Under the pieces are notes generated by a model. It worked only from the letters and a program-made list of their open reading frames with translations, was not told the origin of the DNA and made no database searches. Shown one piece after another: positions 7,907-16,585 of a DNA stretch of 64,000 nucleotides; position 1 is the stretch's first letter, and every line of letters starts with the position of its first letter. Origin of the DNA: Pullulanibacillus pueri. Lineage in GTDB: Bacteria > Bacillota > Bacilli > Bacillales > Sporolactobacillaceae. Where the stretch lies: the NCBI RefSeq assembly GCF_014639255.1, contig NZ_BMFV01000003.1, positions 62,001 through 126,000 of the forward strand. Reading direction: 5' to 3'. The position numbers and the translations under genes are program-made.

Positions 7907-8990
7907 ATATGGTTTGAAACGAGTGATTAATGCAAGCGGGCGGATGAGTATTCTCGGTGTTTCAGCTCCTACCGATACGGTTATGGAGGCCATGAAAATA
8001 GGGGGCCAACAGTATGTCGAAATGGCCGACCTCGTCGATAAATCTGGAGATTACATCGCCAGTATCCTGGGATCGGAAGCAGCCATTGTGGTCAATTCGG
8101 CATCAAGTGGTATTGCTTTATCAGTGGCCGCTTTAGTCACTAAGGGTAACCAGCGAAAAAGTGAACGTCTTCATCAAGAAGTCATCGCAAAAAATGAAAT
8201 TATCTTGCTGAAAGGCCATAATGTGCAATATGGTGCGCCGATTGAAACGATGATTTACCTCGGAGGCGGTAAGCTTGTGGAGGTGGGCTATGCTAATGAA
8301 GGACGAGCAGAGCATATTCAAGCGGCCATTAATGAAAATACGGCGGGGATTTTATATGTCAAATCACATCATGCTGTTCAAAAAAATATGATTTCTATTG
8401 AAGAAGCGTGGCAAGTCGCTCAAAACTATGACATCCCTTTAATTGTTGATGCGGCGGCTGAGGAAGAGATTCAGAAGTACGTTCACTATTCCGACCTCGC
8501 GATTTACAGTGGATCCAAAGCCATTGAAGGCCCCACTTCTGGGATTGTTGCGGGTAAGCGCAAATACATTGACTGGTTAAAGGTGCAACTACAGGCGATT
8601 GGGAGAAGTATGAAAGTGGGGAAAGAAACGATCTTCGGCCTTCTTCAAGCCCTTGATGAATATGGGAATAAAGAAAATAAGAGTGAGCAAGAAAAGGAAG
8701 CCTTACAAGAACTTCTGCACCTCAATGATTGCGTGGGTGTTCAGGTTACTATTGTTCAGGATGAAGCTGGGCGAGCGATTTATCGGGCGAGGATTAGCAT
8801 TAATCCGCTCAAAACAAAGGTGACAGCAGCTGAGGTCGTTACTGGCTTGCGAGACGGAGAGATAGCGATCTACACAAGAGATTATGGCGTAAAACAAGGT
8901 TATTTCGATATTGATCCACGGCCACTTGCTGAAGGAGACATTAGCATTATTAAAGAGAGAATACAAGCTTTAGTCGGTGGTGAGTGCTGA
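7884..8990 (+). CDS. DgaE-like PLP-dependent ammonia-lyase (SelA fold)
   Basis: This 368-residue protein matches the DgaE family of pyridoxal-phosphate enzymes. In Salmonella, DgaE converts D-glucosaminate 6-phosphate to 2-keto-3-deoxygluconate 6-phosphate and ammonia. The N-terminus YGLKRVINASGRMSILG is typical, and the PLP-binding lysine is in YSGSKAIEGPTSG near residue 212. The ATG lies inside the end of the amidohydrolase gene (23-base overlap), indicating translational coupling. A sugar kinase follows. The usual partner aldolase (DgaF) is not found here. The exact 2-amino sugar acid used is unknown; cell-wall amino sugar derivatives are plausible given the flanking murQ operons. Confidence 0.8.
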   Translation: MVDSLNAKYGLKRVINASGRMSILGVSAPTDTVMEAMKIGGQQYVEMADLVDKSGDYIASILGSEAAIVVNSASSGIALSVAALVTKGNQRKSERLHQEVIAKNEIILLKGHNVQYGAPIETMIYLGGGKLVEVGYANEGRAEHIQAAINENTAGILYVKSHHAVQKNMISIEEAWQVAQNYDIPLIVDAAAEEEIQKYVHYSDLAIYSGSKAIEGPTSGIVAGKRKYIDWLKVQLQAIGRSMKVGKETIFGLLQALDEYGNKENKSEQEKEALQELLHLNDCVGVQVTIVQDEAGRAIYRARISINPLKTKVTAAEVVTGLRDGEIAIYTRDYGVKQGYFDIDPRPLAEGDISIIKERIQALVGGEC

Positions 8991-9068
8991 TGCCATGCAT
9001 AATAAGGATTTTAGATGCTCATCTGGCCATGAACGAGGCGTACAGAGGAAAGAAATCGGTGGATCTGG

Positions 9069-10085
9069 ATGTCTAAGAAGATCGCCGCTTTTGGAGAAGT
9101 CATGATGCGCCTACAAGTCCCAGGTTATGAATCCTTATCACAAGCAAGTACATTAAACTATACGTTTTCTGGTACCGGTGTTAACGTCACTTCGGCGTTG
9201 GCACGATTAGGACATCACGGTTATTTAATCACAAGACTACCGGAAAATGCGCTTGGTGATGCTGCCTTTTCCTATATTCAAAAGCTGGGAATATCCCCTG
9301 AGTTCATCAAGTGTGGTGGGGAGCAGCTAGGTTTGTATTTTTTAGAAAATGGCTATGGTCCCCGGCAGAGTCGAGTCACTTATACCAATCGACAGCTGAG
9401 TAGTTTTAATACTGCCCCTATTGACCTTTATCCGTTTGAGGAGATCGCAGTGACCATGGATATGGTTCATTTTTGTGGGATTGCTCTTGCGATGAATGAT
9501 CGCGTCCGAGAAAATATGAAGCAATTGGCCGAAGCAACTAAAATGGCGGGGGGAATGGTTGTCTTTGATTGTAACTATCGCCCCTCACTATGGGGAAAAG
9601 AGGGCTATGAAAAAGCTAAACCCCATTATGAAAGGATGCTTTATTTAGCTGACATGGTGATGATGAATGAAAAGGATGCTCGGTGGATTCTCGGGATGGA
9701 GACAGAAAAGGAATCCCAAGAAGAACAGCTTTTAGACCTCATCCCTAGAGTTGCTAAGAAATACTCGATTTCTACGATTGCTGGGACTCATCGTTCGATT
9801 TATCCTAATCATTCTCACTCATTGCGTGGCTACATTTTTCAGCAGGGCAGCTTTCAATTCTCTAAAATGTTAACGTTTTCGGTATTGGATAGAATCGGGG
9901 CAGGAGATGCTTTTACAAGTGGGATTTTGCATGGCATCATCCAAGGATTCTCTTTAGAAAAGACTGTGACGTTTGCGGCAACCTCAAGTATGCTGGCCCA
10001 CACGGTTGTCGGCGATACGCCCACTGCAACGGAAAAGGAGATTCTCCGAGCTATGACGATGACAGCCACTGATGTCGAACGGTAG
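9069..10085 (+). CDS. PfkB-family sugar kinase, 2-dehydro-3-deoxygluconokinase-like
   Basis: This 338-residue cytoplasmic ribokinase-family enzyme starts with AAFGEVMMRLQVPGYE, carries the substrate-side GTGVNVTSALARLG block near residue 35, and ends with the catalytic signature DRIGAGDAFTSGIL near residues 275-288. That arrangement is typical of 2-keto-3-deoxygluconate kinases. It follows the DgaE-like gene after 78 bases and precedes a strong terminator, completing a three-gene cassette. The probable role is phosphorylation of a keto-deoxy sugar acid made by the lyase. No KDPG aldolase lies beside it, so cleavage would depend on an aldolase elsewhere. Confidence 0.8.
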   Translation: MSKKIAAFGEVMMRLQVPGYESLSQASTLNYTFSGTGVNVTSALARLGHHGYLITRLPENALGDAAFSYIQKLGISPEFIKCGGEQLGLYFLENGYGPRQSRVTYTNRQLSSFNTAPIDLYPFEEIAVTMDMVHFCGIALAMNDRVRENMKQLAEATKMAGGMVVFDCNYRPSLWGKEGYEKAKPHYERMLYLADMVMMNEKDARWILGMETEKESQEEQLLDLIPRVAKKYSISTIAGTHRSIYPNHSHSLRGYIFQQGSFQFSKMLTFSVLDRIGAGDAFTSGILHGIIQGFSLEKTVTFAATSSMLAHTVVGDTPTATEKEILRAMTMTATDVER

Positions 10086-10150
10086 TTGTGGATGAGTATA
10101 TGAATGGATATAATGTTTGCATCCTTTAAAAATAAAAATAAGCATGACAC

Positions 10151-10180
10151 GAAAACCCGTCAACGGACGGGTTTTCTTTT
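10151..10180 (+). terminator. Intrinsic terminator after the sugar-kinase gene
   Basis: GAAAACCCGTC pairs perfectly with GACGGGTTTTC, followed by TTTT, closing the amidohydrolase-lyase-kinase cassette. Confidence 0.85.
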
Positions 10181-10229
10181 ATGGCAAATAGATAAATTAG
10201 TGGAAGAAACTTTTAAATCTGACATAGGC

Positions 10230-10270
10230 TTGTCACCATTAAAGCTTGGCGACAAGTCAAGTTTTCTAAT
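10230..10270. repeat. Dispersed repeat family D, short copy
   Basis: The segment containing CATTAAAGCTTGGCGACAA and CAAGTTTTCTAA matches both ends of the longer family D copies at 16586 and 42806, but lacks their middle. It looks like an internally deleted copy. Confidence 0.55.
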
Positions 10271-10429
10271 TTTCGTGTCGGGGATTTGAGAGGGATCATT
10301 GCTCTATTGAAATAAAATTCCGCATATTTTATAAAATCGTGGAATAAATTTATATCAGATAGCAGGTTTAGGAAGGCGTCTGTGTAATGTTTTGTCTTTT
10401 ATGAAAGAAAACAAAACCTTGTAGGCATT

Positions 10430-10443
10430 ATGGTTTATACCAT
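10430..10443. promoter_or_regulatory. Candidate GntR/HutC-type operator before murQ copy 2
   Basis: ATGGTTTATACCAT is a near-perfect palindrome that resembles the TGGTctagACCA core bound by NagR/DasR-type GntR regulators of amino-sugar genes. A half-site, ATGGTCTA, recurs about 65 bases further down, before the ribosome site. The remaining 10271-10550 bases hold no other recognised feature. Confidence 0.45.
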
Positions 10444-10554
10444 TGGCCGGACTGGACAGGCATTGTGTTTCTTCCTGACCTATCATTTTTGTACGTTGTA
10501 AAAATTATGGTCTATTTTTTTGCGAAATAATGTACAAAGGAGTGCTTGAAGTCT

Positions 10555-11469
10555 ATGTCGCCAAAACCATCATTGGAATTATCCTCCTTAATAACGGAAC
10601 AAAGAAATACAAACAGTATTCATATCGATGAGCTATCAACATTGGAAGTTTTAAAGATTATTAATCAAGAAGATCAGAAGGTTGCGGTGGCAGTTGAAAA
10701 AGTCTTACCAAAGATTAAAGAAGCAGTCGATTTTGTCTACTCAAGTCTCTTAAATGGCGGAAGGCTTTTTTATGTGGGAGCGGGGTCGAGCGGAAGGTTA
10801 GCGATTCTTGATGCTTCTGAATGTCCACCAACGTTTATGGTACCGCCTCAACAAGTTCAGGCTGTTATGGCAGGGGGGATCCGAGCAGTTACAGAGGCCT
10901 TAGAAGGATCAGAAGATAGTGAGTCCTGTGGAGCTAGTGATTTAAAGGAGAGACAACTCACAAAGGAAGACGTTGTCATCGGCATCACAGCCAGTGGTAG
11001 AACACCCTACCCGATTGGGGCTTTAAAATATGCCCAACAAATAGGTTGCAAGACGATTTCATTAACCTGTAATCCCAACTCAGCGATCAGTGAATGGGCA
11101 GATTGTAAGATTGAAGTCATTGTGGGACCGGAAGTCTTAACGGGCTCTACTCGAATGAAATCGGGAACAGCTCACAAAATGGTATTAAATATGATTTCAA
11201 CAACGGTCATGGTGAAATTAGGAAAAATCTATGAAAATCTTATGGTCGATGTCCATGCAAGTAATTTCAAATTGCGAGAGCGAGCCAAAAGGATTGTCAT
11301 GGAAATTACTGGAGTATCTATAGAACAAGCTGGGGAAGTCCTAGAGAAGACAGGACACAAAGTCAAACCCGCGCTAGTCATGATCATGGCTAGTGTCTCC
11401 CATGAACAGGCCATCGCTGCTCTTCATCAGCATAAAGGTAATGTCAGATTAGCGATCAACGGGACATAG
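10555..11469 (+). CDS. murQ: N-acetylmuramic acid 6-phosphate etherase (copy 2)
   Basis: This second MurQ (about 304 residues) has the full SIS-domain set: GAGSSGRLAILDASECPPTF with the catalytic Glu, ITASGRTPYPIGA, and GSTRMKSGTAHKMVLN. It is clearly diverged from copy 1 at 3439, so it is an old paralogue or was acquired separately, not a recent duplication. The AAAGGAG ribosome site is 3 bases from TTG 10546 and 12 bases from ATG 10555; I prefer ATG. It leads an operon with a sugar binding protein and two permeases, so it probably serves a second uptake route for MurNAc-type sugars. Confidence 0.9.
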   Translation: MSPKPSLELSSLITEQRNTNSIHIDELSTLEVLKIINQEDQKVAVAVEKVLPKIKEAVDFVYSSLLNGGRLFYVGAGSSGRLAILDASECPPTFMVPPQQVQAVMAGGIRAVTEALEGSEDSESCGASDLKERQLTKEDVVIGITASGRTPYPIGALKYAQQIGCKTISLTCNPNSAISEWADCKIEVIVGPEVLTGSTRMKSGTAHKMVLNMISTTVMVKLGKIYENLMVDVHASNFKLRERAKRIVMEITGVSIEQAGEVLEKTGHKVKPALVMIMASVSHEQAIAALHQHKGNVRLAINGT

Positions 11470-11487
11470 GGACAGGTTCCTTGTCCC
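11469..11487. repeat. GGGACA hairpin element (copy 1)
   Basis: GGGACAGG and TTGTCCC form a short hairpin directly after the murQ stop codon. A related perfect hairpin occurs at 14841. There is no T-tract. Confidence 0.5.
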
Positions 11488-11564
11488 ATCCGAACTCAAA
11501 TCGGTATACAAGATCCTGACCCTCTGTTTCTTTATATAACTTTTATCATAAGGGGTGGAAAGTC

Positions 11565-12905
11565 ATGAAGGCTAGAAAGAAAGGGATGTTATTCTCTGTT
11601 GTTGCTGTTCTCTTGGCCATGTGTCTATTAGTTGGTTGCTCTTCTTCAAGCTCAAGCAGTTCGAGTTCTGGATCGAAATCAGGAAAGTCTAGCGATGGGT
11701 TGTCAGGCACCCTAGAAATTCAATATTTTGTCGGTGGATATGGTGACGCCTGGTGGAAAGATGTGATTAAGGATTTTCAGGCTAAGCATCCTGATCTCAC
11801 GATTAAGCAAGATGCTGGACCCAATGTGAATACGCAAATGAAAACACGTTGGATATCCAATAATCCTCCGGATGTTGTCTATATTGATGGTGCCGGTGCG
11901 AGTGAGACGCAAATGATTGAAGATAGTCAGCTGATGGATCTGACGGACTGGGTGAAGTCAATTAAGCTAGACGATGGTACGCCGTTGATGGATAGTTTTA
12001 TCGTACCGCCTAGCAATTATGATGGCAAGATTTATAGTCTTCCCTTAGTGTTCGATACTTGGGGCACTTGGTATAACAAAGCGCTCTTTGAGAAAAAAGG
12101 CTATGACGTTCCAACAGACTTTGAGAGTTGGATGGCGTCAATGAAAAAAATCAAAGAAGATGAAGGGATTGCCCCATTTACGACAACGGGTAAGTATCCT
12201 TATTACTTTTTAAGAGGGGTATTGTTCCCAGCCTTTGCATCCGTTGGTGGCGAGGATCTTCTCAATGCCTTAATTGATGGGGATAAAGGGGCTTGGACCG
12301 ATCCTCGAGTTGAAAAAATCATGGGAGACGTTCAAAAAATGCAAGAAGCGGGTTATATCGATAAGGGATTTGCAGCTCTAAGTCATACGCAATCACAAAT
12401 GAACTTCCTTTTAAATAAAAATGCCTATATTCCAGTAGGCTTCTGGTTGCCGAATGAAATGGCTAAAGATGTTCCTAAGGATTTTAAATTTGGGTTTATC
12501 CCGTCACAAATGCATGAAAAAAGTGATAAAGCGTCGATCGTTCCTGATTTACGGCCTTTAGCCATTGCCAAAAAGGCTAAAAATCCCGAGGCAGCCAAAG
12601 CGTTTGTTGAATTCGCCTTCCAAAAAAAATATGCTCAGACGTTTGCAGAGAAAACAGGGGCGATGATGAACATGAAAGGTGTCGACTTGGATAGTGACGC
12701 TAAGGTTCCTTCTTACTTGAAGGATGCCAATAAAATGATTAACTCCGGCGATGTTCAAGTGGTTCAGAAAGACCACCCTATGAGTCAGGATTTTGAAGAT
12801 CCACTAAGCGATGCTTTGGTTTCTTTAATGCTTGGAAAAATGGATGCCAAAGCATTTTGTCAAAAGGCAGAAGCAGCTGCCCAAAAATACAATGCTAAAA
12901 AATAA
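11565..12905 (+). CDS. Sugar ABC transporter substrate-binding lipoprotein
   Basis: This 446-residue family 1 solute-binding protein begins with a type II signal peptide; the lipobox is LLVGC, so the mature protein is tethered at Cys25 outside the membrane. A Ser-rich linker follows, then LEIQYFVGGYGDAWWKDV, a typical start of the first lobe. The ribosome site AAGGGGTGG precedes ATG 11565. It lies between murQ copy 2 and two permeases and is separated from the permeases by a strong hairpin at 12913, the same layout as in the first importer. The ligand is not readable from sequence; a MurNAc-containing sugar is inferred from the linked murQ. Confidence 0.88.
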   Translation: MKARKKGMLFSVVAVLLAMCLLVGCSSSSSSSSSSGSKSGKSSDGLSGTLEIQYFVGGYGDAWWKDVIKDFQAKHPDLTIKQDAGPNVNTQMKTRWISNNPPDVVYIDGAGASETQMIEDSQLMDLTDWVKSIKLDDGTPLMDSFIVPPSNYDGKIYSLPLVFDTWGTWYNKALFEKKGYDVPTDFESWMASMKKIKEDEGIAPFTTTGKYPYYFLRGVLFPAFASVGGEDLLNALIDGDKGAWTDPRVEKIMGDVQKMQEAGYIDKGFAALSHTQSQMNFLLNKNAYIPVGFWLPNEMAKDVPKDFKFGFIPSQMHEKSDKASIVPDLRPLAIAKKAKNPEAAKAFVEFAFQKKYAQTFAEKTGAMMNMKGVDLDSDAKVPSYLKDANKMINSGDVQVVQKDHPMSQDFEDPLSDALVSLMLGKMDAKAFCQKAEAAAQKYNAKK

Positions 12906-12912
12906 AGATGAC

Positions 12913-12959
12913 GGTGAAATGTAAAGGCTCTAAAGGGGTCTTTACAATTCACCTTTTTT
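12913..12959 (+). terminator. Strong terminator/attenuator after the second binding-protein gene
   Basis: GGTGAAATGTAAAG pairs with CTTTACAATTCACC over 13 of 14 positions and is followed by six T. It should limit transcription into the permeases relative to the binding protein. Confidence 0.85.
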
Positions 12960-13008
12960 CAAAACGCGTCAAAGTGTTACGCAATTTAGAAAAGGAAGGG
13001 GCGAGGGC

Positions 13009-13902
13009 ATGGTTCAGTCCAAAAGGCAAAAGTATCTCTTCTTATTATTTTGTTTACTTCCGACTTTAGTCGTGTTTGTTATTTTTACAATTTATCCTTT
13101 ATTTAATGGCTTATATTTATCCTTTTTTGATTGGTCAGGGACGGGCAGTGTCAAAACCTTTATCGGACTAGGGAATTATAAGGAATTGCTCCATGATCCG
13201 ATTATCCCTAAAACGATTTGGCATGATTATTTCCTCGTGGTCACTAAAGTCATCGGAATTATGATTATTGCGACGTTCTTTGCTGTCGCTCTGACGCAAT
13301 TGAAGGTCAAAGAGGCCCCGCTATACCGAGTAATTTTCTTCTTTCCTAATATCATGTCTGTTGTGATTATCGGGATCTTGTGGCAGTTTATCTACAATCC
13401 GGATTTAGGTATTTTTAATACAGGACTAAAAGCAATAGGGCTTGGCAGTTGGACACGCCCCTGGTTAGGAAGTATGGAGTGGTCTTTACCAAGCTTGGTG
13501 TTGCCCTCTGTTTGGGCAGGTATTGGTTTATTTATGCTGATGCTCATGGGTGGGATTATGAATGTCTCGAAAAGTCTTTATGAAGCAGCGGAGATTGATG
13601 GGGCGAATCAGTGGCAACAGTTTTGGCGTCTGACCGTTCCACTCGTGTGGCCACAGATTAAAACTTCCATTTTATATATTGTGATTACCACGCTTAACGG
13701 CTCTTTTGTCATCGTTCAAATCATGACACAAGGGGGTCCAAATAATGCCACCCAAGTGATGGGCTCTTATTTATATCAGAAAGCCTTTCAAGAATTCCAT
13801 TTTGGTTACGGAGCCACCATTGGCGTCATGATCTTAATTTTATCCTTGGCAACAGTATTAGTCCTACAATTCTTATTAAAAAGGGAAAAAGTAGAGTATT
13901 AA
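13009..13902 (+). CDS. Sugar ABC transporter permease (MalF type)
   Basis: This 297-residue membrane protein is the first permease of the second sugar importer. It has an N-terminal membrane span from about residue 10, six spans overall, and the ATPase-docking EAA loop EAAEIDGANQWQQFW near residues 190-204. A GGAAGGGGCGAGG ribosome region precedes the ATG. It is followed after 15 bases by the second permease. As in the first importer, no ATP-binding subunit is encoded nearby. Confidence 0.88.
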   Translation: MVQSKRQKYLFLLFCLLPTLVVFVIFTIYPLFNGLYLSFFDWSGTGSVKTFIGLGNYKELLHDPIIPKTIWHDYFLVVTKVIGIMIIATFFAVALTQLKVKEAPLYRVIFFFPNIMSVVIIGILWQFIYNPDLGIFNTGLKAIGLGSWTRPWLGSMEWSLPSLVLPSVWAGIGLFMLMLMGGIMNVSKSLYEAAEIDGANQWQQFWRLTVPLVWPQIKTSILYIVITTLNGSFVIVQIMTQGGPNNATQVMGSYLYQKAFQEFHFGYGATIGVMILILSLATVLVLQFLLKREKVEY

Positions 13903-13917
13903 AGGGGAGGTGAGCTG

Positions 13918-14754
13918 ATGAAGCTTGGAAGGATTCTTATGAAAACAGTGATACGTGTTCCCTTGATTATTTGGGCCTTGGCTGTTCTCTATCCTATCAT
14001 TTGGATGTTTCTAGGCGCCTTTAAGTCCAACGGGGAGATCTTTGCCTCACCATGGTCTTTGCCCAAGGTGTTTAACTTTCATAATTTTGTTTCTGCCTGG
14101 ACAGATTTTAATATCGGAACGAGTTTTCTAAATAGTATTTTTGTCACCGTCTTAGGGACAATCTTGAGTTTATGTTTTGCATTGCCGACTTCTTATGCGA
14201 TTGAACGTCTACAATTTCGTGGCAGTAAGGTGCTATTTAATCTCTATTTGTCGGCGATGATGATTCCTATGGTATTGGGCTGGATTCCGCTCTTTTTTCT
14301 CCTTTTAAAATTTCATATGATTGATAATTTGTGGGCCTTGTCCCTGATTTATGCGGTGACACAGATTCCTTTTAGTGTGTTTATTTTAACGAGTTTTTTG
14401 GGGACAATTCCGAAACAATTAGAAGAGTCGGCAGCAATCGATGGTCTCTCACCCTATGGGATTCTCTTTCGTATCGTGACCCCTTTGATGATGACGGGGA
14501 TAATTACGGTTTCCATCATGAACGCAGTGAATTTCTGGAATGAATATTTCATGGCGATGATCTTCCTGCAAACCGATGAGCACCATACTTTAGGAGTGGC
14601 CATGGATTTGATGAATCAACAAGCACAATATACCAATGCCTGGGGAGCACTCTTTGCCGGTCTCTCCATAGCGATTATCCCGATCATCATTGTCTACGCT
14701 ATCTTCCAACGACAAATTACTAAAGGAATGACTGAAGGTGCTGTAAAAGGGTAA
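13918..14754 (+). CDS. Sugar ABC transporter permease (MalG type)
   Basis: This 278-residue MalG-like permease has about six spans and the EAA-region EESAAIDGLSPYGILFRI near residues 170-186, followed by PLMMTGIITVS. A GGGGAGGTGA ribosome site precedes ATG 13918. It is the last permease of the murQ-linked importer. No T-rich terminator follows; a small GGGACAG hairpin lies 87 bases downstream. Confidence 0.88.
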   Translation: MKLGRILMKTVIRVPLIIWALAVLYPIIWMFLGAFKSNGEIFASPWSLPKVFNFHNFVSAWTDFNIGTSFLNSIFVTVLGTILSLCFALPTSYAIERLQFRGSKVLFNLYLSAMMIPMVLGWIPLFFLLLKFHMIDNLWALSLIYAVTQIPFSVFILTSFLGTIPKQLEESAAIDGLSPYGILFRIVTPLMMTGIITVSIMNAVNFWNEYFMAMIFLQTDEHHTLGVAMDLMNQQAQYTNAWGALFAGLSIAIIPIIIVYAIFQRQITKGMTEGAVKG

Positions 14755-14840
14755 ATAATGATAAGACATAGTGCTAAAGGTCATATCTCGTGGGTCCTGG
14801 CAATGAACTTGTGAGCTGGCCATTCCTCTTATCCAAGTCT

Positions 14841-14859
14841 GGGACAGTAAACCTGTCCC
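14841..14859. repeat. GGGACA hairpin element (copy 2)
   Basis: GGGACAG and CTGTCCC form a perfect 7-bp hairpin with a TAAAC loop, similar to the element at 11469. The pair brackets the binding-protein/permease segment. Confidence 0.5.
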
Positions 14860-14921
14860 TCTGTCTCAACTTAGTGTAGAATAATAGTGAAATTGTGGAC
14901 AGATAAGAGAGGTGGCCTTTT

Positions 14922-15947
14922 ATGGTAAAAATGAATCCTATTAAAGTGTATCGTGGTCAGTATTTAGAAAGTACGCACGATTTTCATGCGGCTGTTGTTG
15001 ATAAAGAGGGCCGTTTACTATATAGCTATGGTAATCCTGAAAGAAATACATTTGCCCGGTCTTCGATGAAGCCATTTCAGGCTATTCCTTTAATTGAAAC
15101 GGGTGCTGCTGAACATTATAATTATGGTGCTCGTGAGATTGCGATTAGCTGTGCTTCCCATAGTGGTGAAGACTTCCATCGGGAAACGGTCCAGGATGTG
15201 TTAGATCGCATTGATTTAAAAGTTAATGACTTACAATGTGGGATGCATCCGCCGAAAAATGATGAAGACTATAAGGCTTTGCTTCGTTCAGGTGGTGACT
15301 TGACGCCGCTTTACTCTAATTGCTCAGGAAAGCATTCGGGCATGCTAGCGACAGCTGTTCATATGCATGAGGACTATAAAACCTATCGAGACATTGATCA
15401 TCCTGTTCAGCAAAGAATCATCCGAGCCATATCTGAAGTATGCAATACCCCTATTGAAGCGATTGATTTAGGTGTTGATGGATGTGGTGTGCCGGTTCAT
15501 CGCCTGCCTTTAAAACAGACCGCTTACGGTTATGCTCAATTGGCTGCTGGACAGTCGACAACTGAACCCGAGAGAAGTCAGACCTTGCAAATGATTCGAG
15601 ACGCGATGATGGCCTATCCAGAAATGGTGGCCGGGACAGACTGCTTTGATACTGATTTTATGAAAATGTTCCCTGGAAAAGTCGTTTCCAAAGGCGGAGC
15701 TGAAGGTGTTCAGTGCTTTGGGTTAGTGGAAGAAGGCCTTGGATTCATCATAAAATGTGAAGATGGTAATCCTCGTGCACTCAGTGCCATTACCTTAAAG
15801 ATCTTAGAAGACCTTGGGTTTGTTTCTGATGAGCTGAAAGCAACCGCACTCTATCAAAAATATCGTATCCCAACAGTGAAGAATATGCGTAAGGATAATA
15901 TCGGTGACATCGAAGTTGATTTTGAATTAAAAAAAGAAAATGAGTAA
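14922..15947 (+). CDS. Type II asparaginase (Rhizobium-type, PF06089)
   Basis: This 341-residue cytoplasmic enzyme belongs to the Asparaginase_II family represented by Rhizobium etli ReAII, unrelated in sequence to the classical AnsA/AnsB enzymes. Visible family blocks are ARSSMKPFQAIPL near residue 47, SCASHSGEDFH, SNCSGKHSGMLA near residue 133 and GVDGCGVPVHRLPL near residue 184. It would hydrolyse L-asparagine to aspartate and ammonia. It follows the second sugar importer by about 170 bases with its own ribosome site (GAGAGGTGG) and precedes a strong terminator, so it may be a separate unit. Confidence 0.85.
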   Translation: MVKMNPIKVYRGQYLESTHDFHAAVVDKEGRLLYSYGNPERNTFARSSMKPFQAIPLIETGAAEHYNYGAREIAISCASHSGEDFHRETVQDVLDRIDLKVNDLQCGMHPPKNDEDYKALLRSGGDLTPLYSNCSGKHSGMLATAVHMHEDYKTYRDIDHPVQQRIIRAISEVCNTPIEAIDLGVDGCGVPVHRLPLKQTAYGYAQLAAGQSTTEPERSQTLQMIRDAMMAYPEMVAGTDCFDTDFMKMFPGKVVSKGGAEGVQCFGLVEEGLGFIIKCEDGNPRALSAITLKILEDLGFVSDELKATALYQKYRIPTVKNMRKDNIGDIEVDFELKKENE

Positions 15948-16002
15948 ATAGAAGAGAAAAAGGCGACTCACAATGTCGCCATGAACAAAATAAATGACAA
16001 GC

Positions 16003-16030
16003 AAAAACGCTCAGATTTGAGCGTTTTTTT
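16003..16030 (+). terminator. Intrinsic terminator after the asparaginase gene
   Basis: AAAAACGCTCA and TGAGCGTTTTT form a perfect stem around GATT, ending in a T-tract. A smaller hairpin, GGCGAC/GTCGCC, lies just upstream at 15962-15980. Confidence 0.85.
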
Positions 16031-16070
16031 AACAGGGAAGAAAATATAAAATTTTGGATATAGCCAGAGT

Positions 16071-16216
16071 GAACGGTGTGGATCTCCACTCCAGAGCGAT
16101 CCTTGCTGTTCCAGCATGACTCTAGTTTAGGCATTAGTGAGCAGTGGCGCTGAGGAACACACTTAGTATAAGTGTTCCGAATCTCGCGTCTTCAGTTTCA
16201 ATCAACTGAGTTGCTA
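16071..16216 (+). repeat. Dispersed element family C, truncated copy (C1)
   Basis: The segment starts with GTGGATCTCCACTCCAGAGCG and includes a GGAACACACT/AGTGTTCC hairpin and CTCGCGTCTTCAGTTTCAATC. It matches copies near 27.0, 56.3 and 60.7 kb but stops after ATCAACTGAGTTGCTAATGC, where it abuts array A1; the usual terminator-like tail is missing. Confidence 0.65.
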
Positions 16217-16221
16217 ATGCT

Positions 16222-16560
16222 GCTTGCCTTTAGCCGGCTGATGCTGATTTTCTAGATTTCTTTGAAAAACGGTCACCAAGACGCGGTTCTGATGCCCGTT
16301 TTCTAGATACTTATGAAAAACGGTCACCAAGACGCGGTTCTGATGCCCGTTTTCTAGATTTTTACGAAAAACGGTCACCAAGGCGCGGTTCTGATGCCCG
16401 TTTTCTAGATACTTATGAAAAACGGTCACCAAGATGCCGTTCTGATGCCCGTTTTCTAGATTTTTACGAAAAACGGTCACCAAGACGTGGTTCTGATGCC
16501 CGTTTTCTAGATACTTATGAAAAACGGTCACCAAGATACCGTTTTGATGCCCCGTTTGCC
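16222..16560. repeat. Tandem array A1, 51-bp hairpin units
   Basis: Six full occurrences of GAAAAACGGTCACCAAG recur exactly every 51 bases, starting at 16264, 16315, 16366 and so on. In each unit GCCCGTTTTC faces GAAAAACGG(T) across a 10-base linker to form a hairpin. The linkers alternate between TAGATACTTAT and TAGATTTTTAC, giving a 102-base higher-order period. The minus-strand open frame through the array is a by-product of the 3n period, not a gene. Confidence 0.85.
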
Positions 16561-16585
16561 TGTAATGTCGGCGTATCATGTAATG

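Noticed and set aside
16214..16579. Minus-strand frame of 121 codons with 17-residue repeats
   Set aside because: It lies entirely in array A1; openness follows from the 51-base period. The related 52-base array B1 has the same hairpin design but cannot be coding.
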